Assembly (NCBI GenBank): GCA_019634415.1
Contig: JAHQVJ010000167.1
Span: 1 to 63,418, forward strand
Length of the DNA stretch: 63,418 nt
From: Myxococcales bacterium
GTDB lineage: Bacteria; Myxococcota_A; UBA796; GCA-2862545
Direction of reading: 5' to 3'
The position numbers and the translations under genes are program-made. Numbering within the stretch: position 1 is the first letter of the stretch; every line of letters starts with the position of its first letter. Positions 50,469 to 59,308 of this stretch are shown here, in pieces. The notes beneath the pieces were generated by a model. It was not told the origin of the DNA. It saw only the letters and a program-made list of their open reading frames with translations, and searched no databases.

Positions 50469-51482
50469 CTAGCCGACCTTGTGCTTCGGGAAGTTGTGCA
50501 GCTTCATGCCCAACGACAAGCCAAGGTCGCTCAAGATCTCCTTGATCTCGTTGAGGGACTTCCGACCAAAGTTCTTGGTCTTCAACATCTCCGCCTCGGT
50601 CTTCTCGACCAGCTGGTAGATGTACTCGATTCCGGCGTTCTGCAGACAGTTCTGCGAACGCACCGACAGCTCCAGCTCGTCGACGCGCTTGAACAGGTTC
50701 TCGTTGAACTCCTGCTCCGACTCCTCTTCCTCTTCCTCTTCCGGCTCCGCATCTTCGGCGAAGTTGATGAAGATCTGCAGCTGCTCCTTCTGGATCTTCG
50801 CTGCATACGCAAGCGCGTCCTCGGGAACGACCGAGCCGTCCGTCCAGATCTCCATCGTGAGCTTGTCGTAGTCGGTCCGCTGACCCACGCGTGCGTTGGT
50901 CACCGTGTAGCGCACCCGCTGGATCGGGCTGAAGATGGCGTCCACCGGAATGGTGCCGATGGGGTGATCTTCGGACTTGTTCTGTGCCGCGGGCACGTAT
51001 CCCTTGCCCATCTGCACCGTGACGTCACACTCGAACTCCCCTTCCTCGGTGAGCGTCGCGATGGGATGCTCGGGGTTGAGCACCTCGCACTCCGCGTCGA
51101 AGGTGAAGTCGGAGGCACGCACCACCACCGTCTGGCCAGGCTCGCCCTTCCGTCGGATGTGGCCGCGGACGACCTCGCTGGACGAGGTGCGCAGCAGTAC
51201 GCCCTTGATGTTGAGGACGATGTCCGTGACGTCCTCGACGATGCCCGGAATGAAGGAGAACTCGTGAAGAACTCCCTCGATCCTCACCGAAGTGATGGCC
51301 GCGCCCTGCAGGGAGGAAAGGAGGATACGGCGGAGCGAGTTGCCGATGGTCGTGCCGAAACCTCGCTCGAGGGGCCGGATCACGAACTTTCCGTACCGGG
51401 CATTGGACTTGTTGTCCCGCTCGACCCGCTTCGGCTTGATGAGAGAGCGCCAGTTGGTGTAGACCGCTTGGTCCATTGTCAT
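50469..51482 (-). CDS. rpoA: RNA polymerase alpha subunit
   Basis: A protein of 337 aa from ATG 51482 behind GGAGG. The N-terminal assembly domain includes FVIRPLERGFGTTIGNSLRR and FSFIPGIVEDVTDIVLN. An acidic linker (AEPEEEEEEESEQE, about 235-250) leads to the C-terminal domain (VDELELSVRSQNCLQNAGIE, KNFGRKSLNEIKEILSDLGL) that contacts UP elements and activators. rpsD, which often precedes rpoA, is absent: the upstream gap to rpsK is only 115 bases. Confidence 0.97.
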   Translation of the reverse strand: MTMDQAVYTNWRSLIKPKRVERDNKSNARYGKFVIRPLERGFGTTIGNSLRRILLSSLQGAAITSVRIEGVLHEFSFIPGIVEDVTDIVLNIKGVLLRTSSSEVVRGHIRRKGEPGQTVVVRASDFTFDAECEVLNPEHPIATLTEEGEFECDVTVQMGKGYVPAAQNKSEDHPIGTIPVDAIFSPIQRVRYTVTNARVGQRTDYDKLTMEIWTDGSVVPEDALAYAAKIQKEQLQIFINFAEDAEPEEEEEEESEQEFNENLFKRVDELELSVRSQNCLQNAGIEYIYQLVEKTEAEMLKTKNFGRKSLNEIKEILSDLGLSLGMKLHNFPKHKVG

Positions 51483-51597
51483 TGGAGAATCCTCCGGCTT
51501 GCTGCTGCATCCGAGGTCAGTGGAGCTCACGCAGGCACGGTGTTGCGCATCGCAGCGCGGTGAATCGCTCGAGAGACCAAACTCGAGCAAGAATCAA

Positions 51598-51987
51598 TCA
51601 GACTCGACGCCTCTTGGGAGGACGACATCCGTTGTGAGGAATCGGCGTCACATCCTTGATGTGCGTGATCTTCAGGCCCGTGTTCGCGATGGCACGAAGT
51701 GCGGACTCGCGGCCCGTTCCGGGACCCTTGACGAAGACGCCAACCTGCTTCATGCCGTGCTCCATCGCCTTACGTGCCGCATCTTCTGCGACGAGCTGAG
51801 CAGCGAACGGGGTGCTCTTGCGAGAGCCCTTGAAGCGCATGACACCCGCGGAACTCCACGCAACCGCGTTCCCGGCAAGGTCGGTGATGGTGACGATGGT
51901 GTTGTTGAACGTCGCCTGGATATGGGCGATTCCGGCGGGAATGTTCTTCTTGACCTTGCGCCGTTGGGTACGTCTGGATGCAGGCAT
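51598..51987 (-). CDS. rpsK: Ribosomal protein uS11
   Basis: A protein of 129 aa of normal length. AHIQATFNNTIVTITDLAGN and VKGPGTGRESALRAIANTGL followed by DVTPIPHNGCRPPKRRRV are the family signature. It forms the 30S platform. It follows rpsM by 31 bases. Confidence 0.97.
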   Translation of the reverse strand: MPASRRTQRRKVKKNIPAGIAHIQATFNNTIVTITDLAGNAVAWSSAGVMRFKGSRKSTPFAAQLVAEDAARKAMEHGMKQVGVFVKGPGTGRESALRAIANTGLKITHIKDVTPIPHNGCRPPKRRRV

Positions 51988-52018
51988 GATGCTTCTCTAG
52001 ATGAAGAGGTGAAGGCGA

Positions 52019-52384
52019 TTACTTGCGCTTGGCGGCCACGCGACGCGGCCCCTTACGGGTGCGCGCGTTGGTGTGGGTGCGCTGGCCGCGAACGGGCAAG
52101 CCCTTCCGATGGCGAATCCCGCGGTAGGCGCCCAAGTCGATCAGCCGCTTGATGTTCATCGCGACCTCCTTGCGGAGCTCGCCTTCCACCTGGTAGTTGT
52201 TCTGGATGACCTCACGAAGCCGGGCGACCTCGTGATCGGACAGCTGGAACACTCGCGTGGCGCCATCGATCTGCGCCTGCTCCACAATCCGCAGAGCAGT
52301 GCGCTGTCCGATGCCGTAGACGTAGGTCAGCGCAATCCAGATGGGCTTGTTCCGGGGGAGGTCGACACCTTCGATACGTGCCAC
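52019..52384 (-). CDS. rpsM: Ribosomal protein uS13
   Basis: A protein of 121 aa. MARIEGVDLPRNKPIWIALT, the helix-two-turn-helix YGIGQRTALRIVEQAQIDGA, and the basic C-terminal GLPVRGQRTHTNARTRKGPR tail are typical. It starts 4 bases after the map stop; infA and rpmJ, usually found here, are missing. Confidence 0.97.
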   Translation of the reverse strand: MARIEGVDLPRNKPIWIALTYVYGIGQRTALRIVEQAQIDGATRVFQLSDHEVARLREVIQNNYQVEGELRKEVAMNIKRLIDLGAYRGIRHRKGLPVRGQRTHTNARTRKGPRRVAAKRK

Positions 52385-52388
52385 GTGT

Positions 52389-53174
52389 CTATCCTGGGTG
52401 CGAAAGGGAATCGTCCAGCACGGTGAGGATCTCGGGACCCTTCGGCGTGACTGCGACGGTGTGTTCGAAATGTGCGGCTAAGCTGCCATCGGATGTCACG
52501 ACGGTCCAGCCATCATCGAGCATGTCGGTCTCGTGGTTGCCCAGCGTGATCATGGGTTCGATCGCGATGCACAGACCTTCTTGCAAGAGACGTCCTCGAT
52601 TCGGGGTTCCATAGTTGGGAACGGAGGGCGCTTCGTGGAGACGCTTACCGATCCCGTGCCCTACGAACTCCCGGACGATGCCGTACCCTTGGGGCTCGAT
52701 GTAGGATTGAATCGCGTGGCCGATGTCTCCAATACGGTTTCCAGGCCGGGCCTGAGCAATCCCCTCGTAAAGGCTCCGCTCGGTCTCGTCAAGCAGCCTC
52801 TGCACATCCTGGGCCACATCTCCGATGGCAGCCGTGAACGCGCAATCTGCGTGAAAACCACCGTAGATGAGACCCACATCGATGCTGATGATGTCCCCGT
52901 CCGTCAGGGCTGCGTCGTTCGGGAAGCCGTGCACGACCTGCTCGTTCGGCGAGGCGCAGATTGTGGCCGGGAACGGAACATCGCCTCCCGCCGTGTATCC
53001 CTTGAACGAAGGCCTCCCCCCTCGAGCGGTGATCTCACGCTCTGCGATCTCGTCGAGCTCGGCCGTGGTGACGCCAGGCCGAATGGCCTCACGCAGCAGA
53101 GCGACGACCTCGGCGAGGCGACGACCGCTCTGACGCATCAGCGCCAGCTCCCAAGGGTCCTTGACGTTGGCCAT
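52389..53174 (-). CDS. map: Methionine aminopeptidase, type I
   Basis: A protein of 261 aa. It removes initiator methionine. Metal ligands lie in ISIDVGLIYGGFHADCAFTA (two Asp), FVGHGIGKRLHEAPSVPNYG (His), CIAIEPMITLG (Glu) and HTVAVTPKGPEILT (terminal Glu region reads EHTVAV). The substrate His is in NEQVVHGFPND. It follows secY by 3 bases, with no adk between as is common elsewhere. Confidence 0.96.
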   Translation of the reverse strand: MANVKDPWELALMRQSGRRLAEVVALLREAIRPGVTTAELDEIAEREITARGGRPSFKGYTAGGDVPFPATICASPNEQVVHGFPNDAALTDGDIISIDVGLIYGGFHADCAFTAAIGDVAQDVQRLLDETERSLYEGIAQARPGNRIGDIGHAIQSYIEPQGYGIVREFVGHGIGKRLHEAPSVPNYGTPNRGRLLQEGLCIAIEPMITLGNHETDMLDDGWTVVTSDGSLAAHFEHTVAVTPKGPEILTVLDDSLSHPG

Positions 53175-53177
53175 GGG

Positions 53178-54518
53178 TCAGAGCCAAGGCCCCTGGCCAC
53201 CGAGCTGCTGCCGCCGCCCTCGAATCCGGCCACCCTTGGTGGCGATCGCCCCATCATAGTGCTTAGTGGCCAGCTGTGCCTCGATCTGCGCCACCGTGTC
53301 CAGCGTGACCCCAACGATGATGAGGAGCCCCGTTCCGCCGAAGTAGAACGGCACGTTGAAGTTGGAAATCAACACAGTGGGCAGGATGCACACAGCGGAC
53401 AGATAGACGGCTCCACCCGACGTCAAGCGGGTGAGCATCCAGTCGATGTACGCAGCCGTCTCCTTGCCCGGGCGCACCCGTGGGATGTACCCACCTTGCT
53501 TCTTCAGGTTCTCCGCCACATCTTCCGGGTTGAAGGTGATGGCTGTGTAGAAGAACGCAAAGAAGACGATCAGCACGGCATAGACGACGTTGTACAGCCA
53601 TCTTCCTGGGTAGAACGCGCCAGACAGCCACTGCAGCAGAGAGCTGTCATAGAACTGACCAATGGTGCTCGGGAACATCAGCAACGACGATGCGAAGATC
53701 GGCGGGATGACACCAGAGATGTTCACCTTCAGAGGCAGATAGGTCGTCTGCCCCTCGTACACTCGCCTACCCAAGACCCGCTTGGCGTATTGAAGTGGGA
53801 TTCTTCGTTGGCCACGTTCGATGAACACGATGGCGTAGACCACAGCGAACATGAAGACCAAGAGTAGCGCTGCCTGGAGCAGGTTCATCTCGCCCAGGTT
53901 CACCAATGAGAACAGCTGAGCGATCCCCGACGGAATGGCGGCGATGATGCCGCACGTGATGATAATCGACGCGCCGTTGCCGATTCCACGCTCCGTCATC
54001 TGCTCGCCCAGCCACATGACGAAGCATGCGCCGCCCGTCATGGTCACCATCGTGAGCAACCGGAACGGCCAGCCAGGATCGATGACGACGTTGGTGGCTC
54101 CGACCTTCATCTGCTCCATCCCGCTCGCGAGCCCGAAGGACTGCACGAGCGCGATGCCGATGGTCATGTAGCGGGTGTACTGGGTGATTCGATTCCTACC
54201 CGACTGGCCCTCATCCTTGATGCGCTTGAGGGTCGGCACCATCTCCGCCATGAGCTGCATGATGATGCTGGCGGTGATGTAGGGCATGATGCCGAGCACG
54301 AACACACTGAACTGCTCGAAGGCTCCGCCCGAGAACATGTTGTACAGGCCGAACATCGTGTTCTGTTGCTGACCGAACCACTCACCCAAGGCAGTTCGGT
54401 TGATTCCCGGTGCAGGAATGAAGATGCCGAGCCGGTACACGGCCAACATCGCCAACGTGAACAGGACCCGCTTGCGCAGGTCCTCCATCGCCCAGATCTC
54501 AGAGATGATGTTCGCCAC
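53178..54518 (-). CDS. secY: Preprotein translocase subunit SecY
   Basis: A protein of 446 aa with ten predicted membrane helices. MEDLRKRVLFTLAMLAVYRL opens it. PYITASIIMQLMAEMVPTLK, the QYTRYMTIGIALVQSFGLAS segment and the signature GNGASIIITCGIIAAIPSG are all present. The C-terminal cytoplasmic loop region reads GGYIPRVRPGKETAAYIDWM. It is the core channel of Sec translocation. It follows rplO by 42 bases. Confidence 0.97.
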   Translation of the reverse strand: MANIISEIWAMEDLRKRVLFTLAMLAVYRLGIFIPAPGINRTALGEWFGQQQNTMFGLYNMFSGGAFEQFSVFVLGIMPYITASIIMQLMAEMVPTLKRIKDEGQSGRNRITQYTRYMTIGIALVQSFGLASGMEQMKVGATNVVIDPGWPFRLLTMVTMTGGACFVMWLGEQMTERGIGNGASIIITCGIIAAIPSGIAQLFSLVNLGEMNLLQAALLLVFMFAVVYAIVFIERGQRRIPLQYAKRVLGRRVYEGQTTYLPLKVNISGVIPPIFASSLLMFPSTIGQFYDSSLLQWLSGAFYPGRWLYNVVYAVLIVFFAFFYTAITFNPEDVAENLKKQGGYIPRVRPGKETAAYIDWMLTRLTSGGAVYLSAVCILPTVLISNFNVPFYFGGTGLLIIVGVTLDTVAQIEAQLATKHYDGAIATKGGRIRGRRQQLGGQGPWL

Positions 54519-54560
54519 TGGCCTTCCTGAGCCAACGTTCGTGAGACGACCAGCCGAATG

Positions 54561-55022
54561 CTAGGCGCCGGGGACGTCACCTTCGGTGCTGCCGCCCGCA
54601 GCCACGATCTTCTCTGCTGCGGACCGCGTCAACTTGGACACGCGCACGTGAAGGGCAACCCCGAGCTCCCCACGGCCCAGGATCTTGACGCCGTGCTTCC
54701 CGATGCGGCTGATGAGACCCCGCTCCTTCAGAAGCTCGGCTGTGACGACGGTTCCTGCGTCGAGCGCTGCCAGACGCTCGATGTTGATGGTCTCGAAGTC
54801 CTTCGAGAAGGGGTTCTTGAACCCGAACTTCGGGAGCCGACGATGGAGGGGCATCTGCCCCCCTTCGAATCCGGCCTTGGACTTGTAGCCAGACCTGGCC
54901 TGCGCACCCTTGGTTCCTCGCCCAGCGGTCTTGCCCTTGCCGGCGCCTTCGACGCGTCCGACCCGCGTACGGGGCCGCCGCTCCCCTGGTCGCGGGGACA
55001 GATTCGAAAGCTCGTTCGCCAT
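54561..55022 (-). CDS. rplO: Ribosomal protein uL15
   Basis: A protein of 153 aa. NELSNLSPRPGERRPRTRVG and GKTAGRGTKGAQARSGYKSK followed by FEGGQMPLHRRLPKFGFKNP are the diagnostic N-terminal half. The C-terminal domain ends in KIVAAGGSTEGDVPGA. It sits between rpmD and secY as in the normal spc operon. Confidence 0.96.
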   Translation of the reverse strand: MANELSNLSPRPGERRPRTRVGRVEGAGKGKTAGRGTKGAQARSGYKSKAGFEGGQMPLHRRLPKFGFKNPFSKDFETINIERLAALDAGTVVTAELLKERGLISRIGKHGVKILGRGELGVALHVRVSKLTRSAAEKIVAAGGSTEGDVPGA

Positions 55023-55065
55023 GAATTCGCTCCATCCGCCAGCTTGGCGGCACTCGCCAGATCCT

Positions 55066-55251
55066 CTACTGCTCGACCTCTTCGACCTCGAGCAGGTGAA
55101 TCACCTTCTTTACCATGCCTCGGACCGCAGGAGTGTTCTCCAACAGTCGCGACTGCCCCAGCCTACGGAGCCCCAATCCCTTGAGGTTCTCACGCTGGTT
55201 CGGACTTGCCCCGATCTGGCTCGACCGCAGCGTCACCTTCAGACGGTTCAC
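55066..55251 (-). CDS. rpmD: Ribosomal protein uL30
   Basis: A protein of 61 aa from GTG 55251, 4 bases after GGAGG, giving the normal length. RLKVTLRSSQIGASPNQREN and LKGLGLRRLGQSRLLENTPA followed by VRGMVKKVIHLLEVEE match the family. The longer open frame upstream overlaps rpsE and is not used. Confidence 0.92.
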   Translation of the reverse strand: MNRLKVTLRSSQIGASPNQRENLKGLGLRRLGQSRLLENTPAVRGMVKKVIHLLEVEEVEQ

Positions 55252-55259
55252 ATTGCCTC

Positions 55260-55823
55260 CTAGCCCGGGCCGGGACCCGGGCCCGCCGCGACGGCAGCGG
55301 TGGGACGAACAGTGTAGTTGCGGTAGACCTCTTCGACATCCTTGCCGGTGCGGTTCGCGTACTGTTCCGCACTCTCCAGGCTGTACAAGGCGTCCATCGT
55401 GGCACGAACCACGTTGTGTGGGTTGGAGCTGCGCAACGACTTGGTCAGCACGTTGCTCACGCCAAGACACTCCATGATGGCCCGAACGGTCGGTCCTGCG
55501 ATGACCCCGGTACCGGGCGCTGCCGGTCGAAGCAGGACATGACCAGCCCCGTAGTGCCCCTCGATCCGATGCGGAATCGTGCTTCCCACGAGAGGAACTG
55601 GTCGCATCGTCCGTCGAGCTCGCTCCGTACCCTTCCGGATGGCTTCCGGAACCTCGTTGGCCTTGCCGAAGCCAACGCCGACTTGGCCCTCACCGTCGCC
55701 GACGACCACGATGGCTGAGAAGCTGAACCGACGGCCGCCCTTCACCACCTTGGCCACCCGGTTGATGTAGATGACCTTCTCGATGAAGTTGCTGTCTTCC
55801 TCGTCACGACGACGCCTGGGCAT
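55260..55823 (-). CDS. rpsE: Ribosomal protein uS5
   Basis: A protein of 187 aa. The double-stranded RNA-binding part VIYINRVAKVVKGGRRFSFS, then VVGDGEGQVGVGFGKANEVP, precedes the second domain LLRPAAPGTGVIAGPTVRAI and SLRSSNPHNVVRATMDAL. The tail is Ala/Gly/Pro-rich (VAAGPGPGPG). It follows rplR by 11 bases. Confidence 0.97.
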   Translation of the reverse strand: MPRRRRDEEDSNFIEKVIYINRVAKVVKGGRRFSFSAIVVVGDGEGQVGVGFGKANEVPEAIRKGTERARRTMRPVPLVGSTIPHRIEGHYGAGHVLLRPAAPGTGVIAGPTVRAIMECLGVSNVLTKSLRSSNPHNVVRATMDALYSLESAEQYANRTGKDVEEVYRNYTVRPTAAVAAGPGPGPG

Positions 55824-55834
55824 GTCGCTCCTCC

Positions 55835-56200
55835 CTACAGCTGCAGACCGGCTTCGCGCGCAGCGTCCGCCAACGCCGCGACACGACCGTGGTACAGGTA
55901 GCCGTTCCGGTCGAATACGACCTTGGTGATGTTCTTCTGAAGGGCCTGCTCGGCCACGATGCGCCCGACGGCAGCTGCGCCACCACGATTCCCGCCCGAA
56001 GCGCCTTCTCCCATCTCGCACTTCAGCGAGCTGGCAGAGGCCAAGGTGATCCCGGACAGATCGTCGATCACCTGTGCGTAGATGTGCTTCGCGGAGCGAA
56101 ACACGGTGAGGCGGGGTCGATCAGCGGTACCGCGGATGACCTTTCGGATGTGCTTCTTGCGACGGAGACGCGCAAGGTGCTTTGGATTCGTCTTGCCCAT
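55835..56200 (-). CDS. rplR: Ribosomal protein uL18
   Basis: A protein of 121 aa. RKKHIRKVIRGTADRPRLTV, FRSAKHIYAQVIDDLSGITL and VVFDRNGYLYHGRVAALADA with the ending AREAGLQL define the family, which binds 5S rRNA. Length is normal. Confidence 0.96.
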   Translation of the reverse strand: MGKTNPKHLARLRRKKHIRKVIRGTADRPRLTVFRSAKHIYAQVIDDLSGITLASASSLKCEMGEGASGGNRGGAAAVGRIVAEQALQKNITKVVFDRNGYLYHGRVAALADAAREAGLQL

Positions 56201-56221
56201 GACAGGTTCCTCGCCGTCAGA

Positions 56222-56758
56222 TCACTTGGCGCTCTTGCCGGCCTTCAGAGAGATGCGTTCGTCCTTGTAGCGGACACCCTTGCCCTTGTAGGCATCCGGG
56301 CGGCGCCAGCTACGGATTTCAGCGGCCACGTGTCCGACCTGCTGCTTGTCGATGCCATCGATTGTGATGACGTTCTGCTTGTCGACGCTGATGTCGACGC
56401 CGTCGGGAATGTCGTAGTTCACGGGATGTGAGTAGCCTAGGTTCATCACCAGCTGCTTACCGCGAACGTCTGCGCGGTAGCCGACTCCGATCACCTCGAG
56501 CTGCTTCTGGAATCCCTGGCTCACACCGTGGACCATGTTGGCCACCAGCGAGCGCATCAGGCCATGATTCGCACGGCTCTGCCGCGCGTTGTTGTGCCTC
56601 GTCACCGCGACGTGACCATCGGTCACCTCGACGTCGACGTGGTCGACCAAGGCCTGGCTCAGGTTCCCCTTCGGACCGCGAACGGACACGGCCCCGTCTG
56701 CCACCTGAACGGTGACACCACTCGGGATGGAGACGGGCAACTTTCCAACTCTGGACAT
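56222..56758 (-). CDS. rplF: Ribosomal protein uL6
   Basis: A protein of 178 aa from ATG 56758 (MSRVGKLPVSIPSGVTVQVA). VRGPKGNLSQALVDHVDVEV, GYRADVRGKQLVMNLGYSHP, and the signature RRPDAYKGKGVRYKDERISL near the C-terminus are present. The longer upstream frame overlaps rpsH and is discarded. Confidence 0.96.
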   Translation of the reverse strand: MSRVGKLPVSIPSGVTVQVADGAVSVRGPKGNLSQALVDHVDVEVTDGHVAVTRHNNARQSRANHGLMRSLVANMVHGVSQGFQKQLEVIGVGYRADVRGKQLVMNLGYSHPVNYDIPDGVDISVDKQNVITIDGIDKQQVGHVAAEIRSWRRPDAYKGKGVRYKDERISLKAGKSAK

Positions 56759-56771
56759 GGGGAACTCCGGT

Positions 56772-57170
56772 TCACCAGACGTTGCAGAGCACTTCTCCAC
56801 CAACACCGGCCTGTCGGGCCTGAGCATCGGTGAGTACTCCACGAGGGGTGGTGAGGATCGCCACACCGAGACCATTGCGGACGCGTGGAATCTCGTTCTT
56901 TCCGACGTACACGCGACGACTGGGCTTGCTCACACGCTGCAACCCACGGATGAGGCCCTTGTTCGCGGCGTCGTACTTCAGGAAGACCTTCAGCGCGCCC
57001 TGCGGACCGCGATCGTCCTCCACGTACCCCTCGATGAATCCCTCCGTGCTCAAGATGCGTGCGATCTGCACCTTGATCTTCGACCTGGGCATCGTGAGGG
57101 ACACATGCCCAGCGAGCTGAGCATTTCGAATTCGAGCGAGCATGTCTGCAATGGGGTCGGTCATCGACAT
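56772..57170 (-). CDS. rpsH: Ribosomal protein uS8
   Basis: A protein of 132 aa. MTDPIADMLARIRNAQLAGH and MPRSKIKVQIARILSTEGFI open the fold. The conserved C-terminal segment reads GLGVAILTTPRGVLTDAQAR. It lies 79 bases after rplE; rpsN (S14), normally between them, is not there. Confidence 0.97.
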   Translation of the reverse strand: MSMTDPIADMLARIRNAQLAGHVSLTMPRSKIKVQIARILSTEGFIEGYVEDDRGPQGALKVFLKYDAANKGLIRGLQRVSKPSRRVYVGKNEIPRVRNGLGVAILTTPRGVLTDAQARQAGVGGEVLCNVW

Positions 57171-57249
57171 GGACGACTCTCCGTGATTTCAGCTTCGGTC
57201 GGGGGAGGCCCCGAGGCCTGGCCGATGAAGGAAGGCGGATGGTGACGCA

Positions 57250-57801
57250 TCAGTTCGCGAACGGCATGCCGAGGTGACGCAGCAGGGCTCTGCCCTCCTC
57301 GTCCGTCTCGGCGGAGGTGACGAACGCCACGTTCATCCCGCTGATTCTCGAGACCTTGTCGTAGTCGATCTCTGGAAAGATGATTTGCTCGGTGAGGCCG
57401 AGGGCGTAGTTGCCTCGCCCATCGAATGCGCGTGGATTCACACCCCGGAAGTCCCGGATTCGAGGAATTGCGATGGAGATCAGCCGATCTGCGAACTCCC
57501 ACATCCGAACGTTCCGAAGGGTCACGCGCGCCCCGATGGGCATGCCCTCCCGGAGCTTGAAGTTGGCGATCGAACGCCGTGCTCGGGTGATGACGGCCTT
57601 CTGACCTGCGATGAGCGTCAGCTCCTCGGCAGCCGTCTCGAGCAACTTCACGTTCTGGATGGCATCCTTCATCGACAGGTTCACGACGATCTTGTCGAGT
57701 CGCGGGACCTGCATGACGTTGGCGTAGCTGAACTCCTCGCGCAGCATGCCGACGACCTGGTCCTGATACCTCTGTCGCAGACGCGGTACGTAGTTCTCCA
57801 T
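57250..57801 (-). CDS. rplE: Ribosomal protein uL5
   Basis: A protein of 183 aa. NYVPRLRQRYQDQVVGMLRE, LDKIVVNLSMKDAIQNVKLL, and QKAVITRARRSIANFKLREG followed by MPIGARVTLR are diagnostic. The C-terminal part contains DKVSRISGMNVAFVTSAETD. It binds 5S rRNA and contacts P-site tRNA. ATG 57801 gives the normal length. Confidence 0.97.
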   Translation of the reverse strand: MENYVPRLRQRYQDQVVGMLREEFSYANVMQVPRLDKIVVNLSMKDAIQNVKLLETAAEELTLIAGQKAVITRARRSIANFKLREGMPIGARVTLRNVRMWEFADRLISIAIPRIRDFRGVNPRAFDGRGNYALGLTEQIIFPEIDYDKVSRISGMNVAFVTSAETDEEGRALLRHLGMPFAN

Positions 57802-57809
57802 CACCGACC

Positions 57810-58148
57810 TCAGTCCTCGTCCAGCACGGTGCCGGTGGAGCGATCCACCCGAACCTTGCGACCATCTTCGAGGGTTCGAAACCCAACCTTGATTCGCCGC
57901 GACTCTTCGGCATTCCAAAGAGCCACATTGGAGATGTCGATCGGCATCTCCTTCTCGACGATGCCACCCGGCATTCCACCGAGCGGGCGACGATGGCGGC
58001 GCACGACGCGCACACCCTCGACGACGACCTGACGTGCTTCCGGGATCACGCGAATGACCCGCCCCACACGGCCCCTGTCCTTACCCGCCACCACGACGAC
58101 CTCGTCGTTGCTGCGGATGCGACACTTGTTTCGTGCAGCTGCCATCAC
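57810..58148 (-). CDS. rplX: Ribosomal protein uL24
   Basis: A protein of 112 aa. The KOW motif region RSNDEVVVVAGKDRGRVGRV and VVVEGVRVVRRHRRP with PGGIVEKEMPIDISNVAL are typical. It starts at GTG 58148 (overlapping the rplN stop) or ATG 58145. Confidence 0.95.
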   Translation of the reverse strand: MMAAARNKCRIRSNDEVVVVAGKDRGRVGRVIRVIPEARQVVVEGVRVVRRHRRPLGGMPGGIVEKEMPIDISNVALWNAEESRRIKVGFRTLEDGRKVRVDRSTGTVLDED

Positions 58149-58513
58149 AACACCTCGGGCGCGAGAACGACGATCCGCATGAAGCGGCGGGCTCGCAGCT
58201 CACGAGCAATGGGCCCGAAGATGCGCGTGCCCAAGGGCTCGTTCTCTTTGTTGATCAGCACCGCACTGTTGTTGTCGAAGCGGATGTAGCTTCCGTCCAC
58301 CCGACGCACTTCCTTACGGGTGCGTACGACGACAGCACGGGCGAGTTGACCCTTCTTCACCTTTCCGTTGGGCGCAGCGTCCTTGACGGACACGACGATC
58401 ACGTCGCCCACGCTCGCGTACTTCCGCTTGGAGCCACCGAGCACCTTGATGCACTTGACCCGCTTGGCGCCGCTGTTGTCGGCGACGTCGAGTACACTCT
58501 CCGTCTGGATCAT
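58145..58513 (-). CDS. rplN: Ribosomal protein uL14
   Basis: A protein of 122 aa. MIQTESVLDVADNSGAKRVK, GDVIVVSVKDAAPNGKVKKG and VLINKENEPLGTRIFGPIAR are the family core, with the usual length and ending LAPEVL. It follows rpsQ by 39 bases. Confidence 0.97.
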   Translation of the reverse strand: MIQTESVLDVADNSGAKRVKCIKVLGGSKRKYASVGDVIVVSVKDAAPNGKVKKGQLARAVVVRTRKEVRRVDGSYIRFDNNSAVLINKENEPLGTRIFGPIARELRARRFMRIVVLAPEVL

Positions 58514-58552
58514 CGAAACCTCCCAACCGCGGTTGGTTCACCCACAGCGACG

Positions 58553-58807
58553 TCACCGACGCTCGACAACGACCCAACGCTTGTGGCGAGACAACGGACG
58601 ACTCTCCTGAATCAGAACAGTGTCGTCCACCTTGCACTCGTTGTTCTCGTCGTGGGCCTTGTACTTCTTTCGGCGGGTCACGAACTTGTGGTAGCGCCGG
58701 TGCTTCACCGTCCTCGTGACCTCGACGGTGACGGTCTTGTCCATCTTGTCAGATACGACACGACCAATCAGGACACGTCGCCCGCTGGACGAATGTTCGG
58801 TGCTCAT
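58553..58807 (-). CDS. rpsQ: Ribosomal protein uS17
   Basis: A protein of 84 aa from ATG 58807. RRVLIGRVVSDKMDKTVTVE and DDTVLIQESRPLSRHKRWVV define the family. The 180 bases before it (58808-58987) hold no gene, an unusual interruption in this operon. Confidence 0.95.
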   Translation of the reverse strand: MSTEHSSSGRRVLIGRVVSDKMDKTVTVEVTRTVKHRRYHKFVTRRKKYKAHDENNECKVDDTVLIQESRPLSRHKRWVVVERR

Positions 58808-58987
58808 GCTTTCCTCACGCAGCACAATGGATTGGCCGCTCGTCGTCCAGGCACCGCAGTGCCCGCCATGAAATTCTGTGTTCTCTGACGAATGGGGTCT
58901 CCCGGTCTCCCGGGACGCACACTCGTTGGCTCGTGCCAGCACTCTTAGGAGTGCCCTATCTAGATTCCCCGAAGGGAGCGCGCACCA
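58808..58987 (-). other. Gene-free gap inside the S10 operon (rpmC-rpsQ)
   Basis: In most bacteria rpmC and rpsQ abut. Here 180 bases separate them. Visible elements are the hairpin GCACTC-TTAG-GAGTGC (58938-58953 region), a small CCC-TTCG-GGG tetraloop stem near 58970, and a repeated GTCTCCCGG. It may be a processing site or internal promoter. No coding frame with ribosomal features was seen. Confidence 0.4.
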
Positions 58988-59308
58988 CTATTCGCTGGAC
59001 GTCAGCTTGTCAACGATCCCAGACAGGAACCCGCCCTTCTCAGCTGCCTCCGACTCTGTCGAATCGTCAGCACCACCCCCGAACGTCGTGCGGTGCTTCT
59101 GAAGCAACGCGTCCTTGGGCAGACCCTCGGCAGCCTCTCGACGACGCGTCTCCGTCCGCAGACGAGCGATCTCGCGACGCATGTGCCGCAATGATGCCGT
59201 GTTCTCGAGCTGGTTCATGCTGTGCTTGAAGCGAGCCGAGACGAGATCCCTCTCGACCTGCAACACCTTGTGAATCAGCGACTCGTCAGTGAGTTCTGCG
59301 AGCGACAT
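58988..59308 (-). CDS. rpmC: Ribosomal protein uL29 with C-terminal extension
   Basis: A protein of 106 aa against the usual 60-70. The N-terminal two-helix hairpin is typical (LTDESLIHKVLQVERDLVSA, NQLENTASLRHMRREIARLR). After about residue 68 it continues with about 38 extra charged residues (FGGGADDSTESEAAEKGGFL, ending DKLTSSE). It shares one base with the rplP stop. Confidence 0.9.
   Translation of the reverse strand: MSLAELTDESLIHKVLQVERDLVSARFKHSMNQLENTASLRHMRREIARLRTETRRREAAEGLPKDALLQKHRTTFGGGADDSTESEAAEKGGFLSGIVDKLTSSE

Noticed and set aside
57171..57249. A hidden rpsN between rplE and rpsH
   Set aside because: The 79-base gap is too short for any S14 gene (about 180 bases), and no zinc-ribbon codons are seen.
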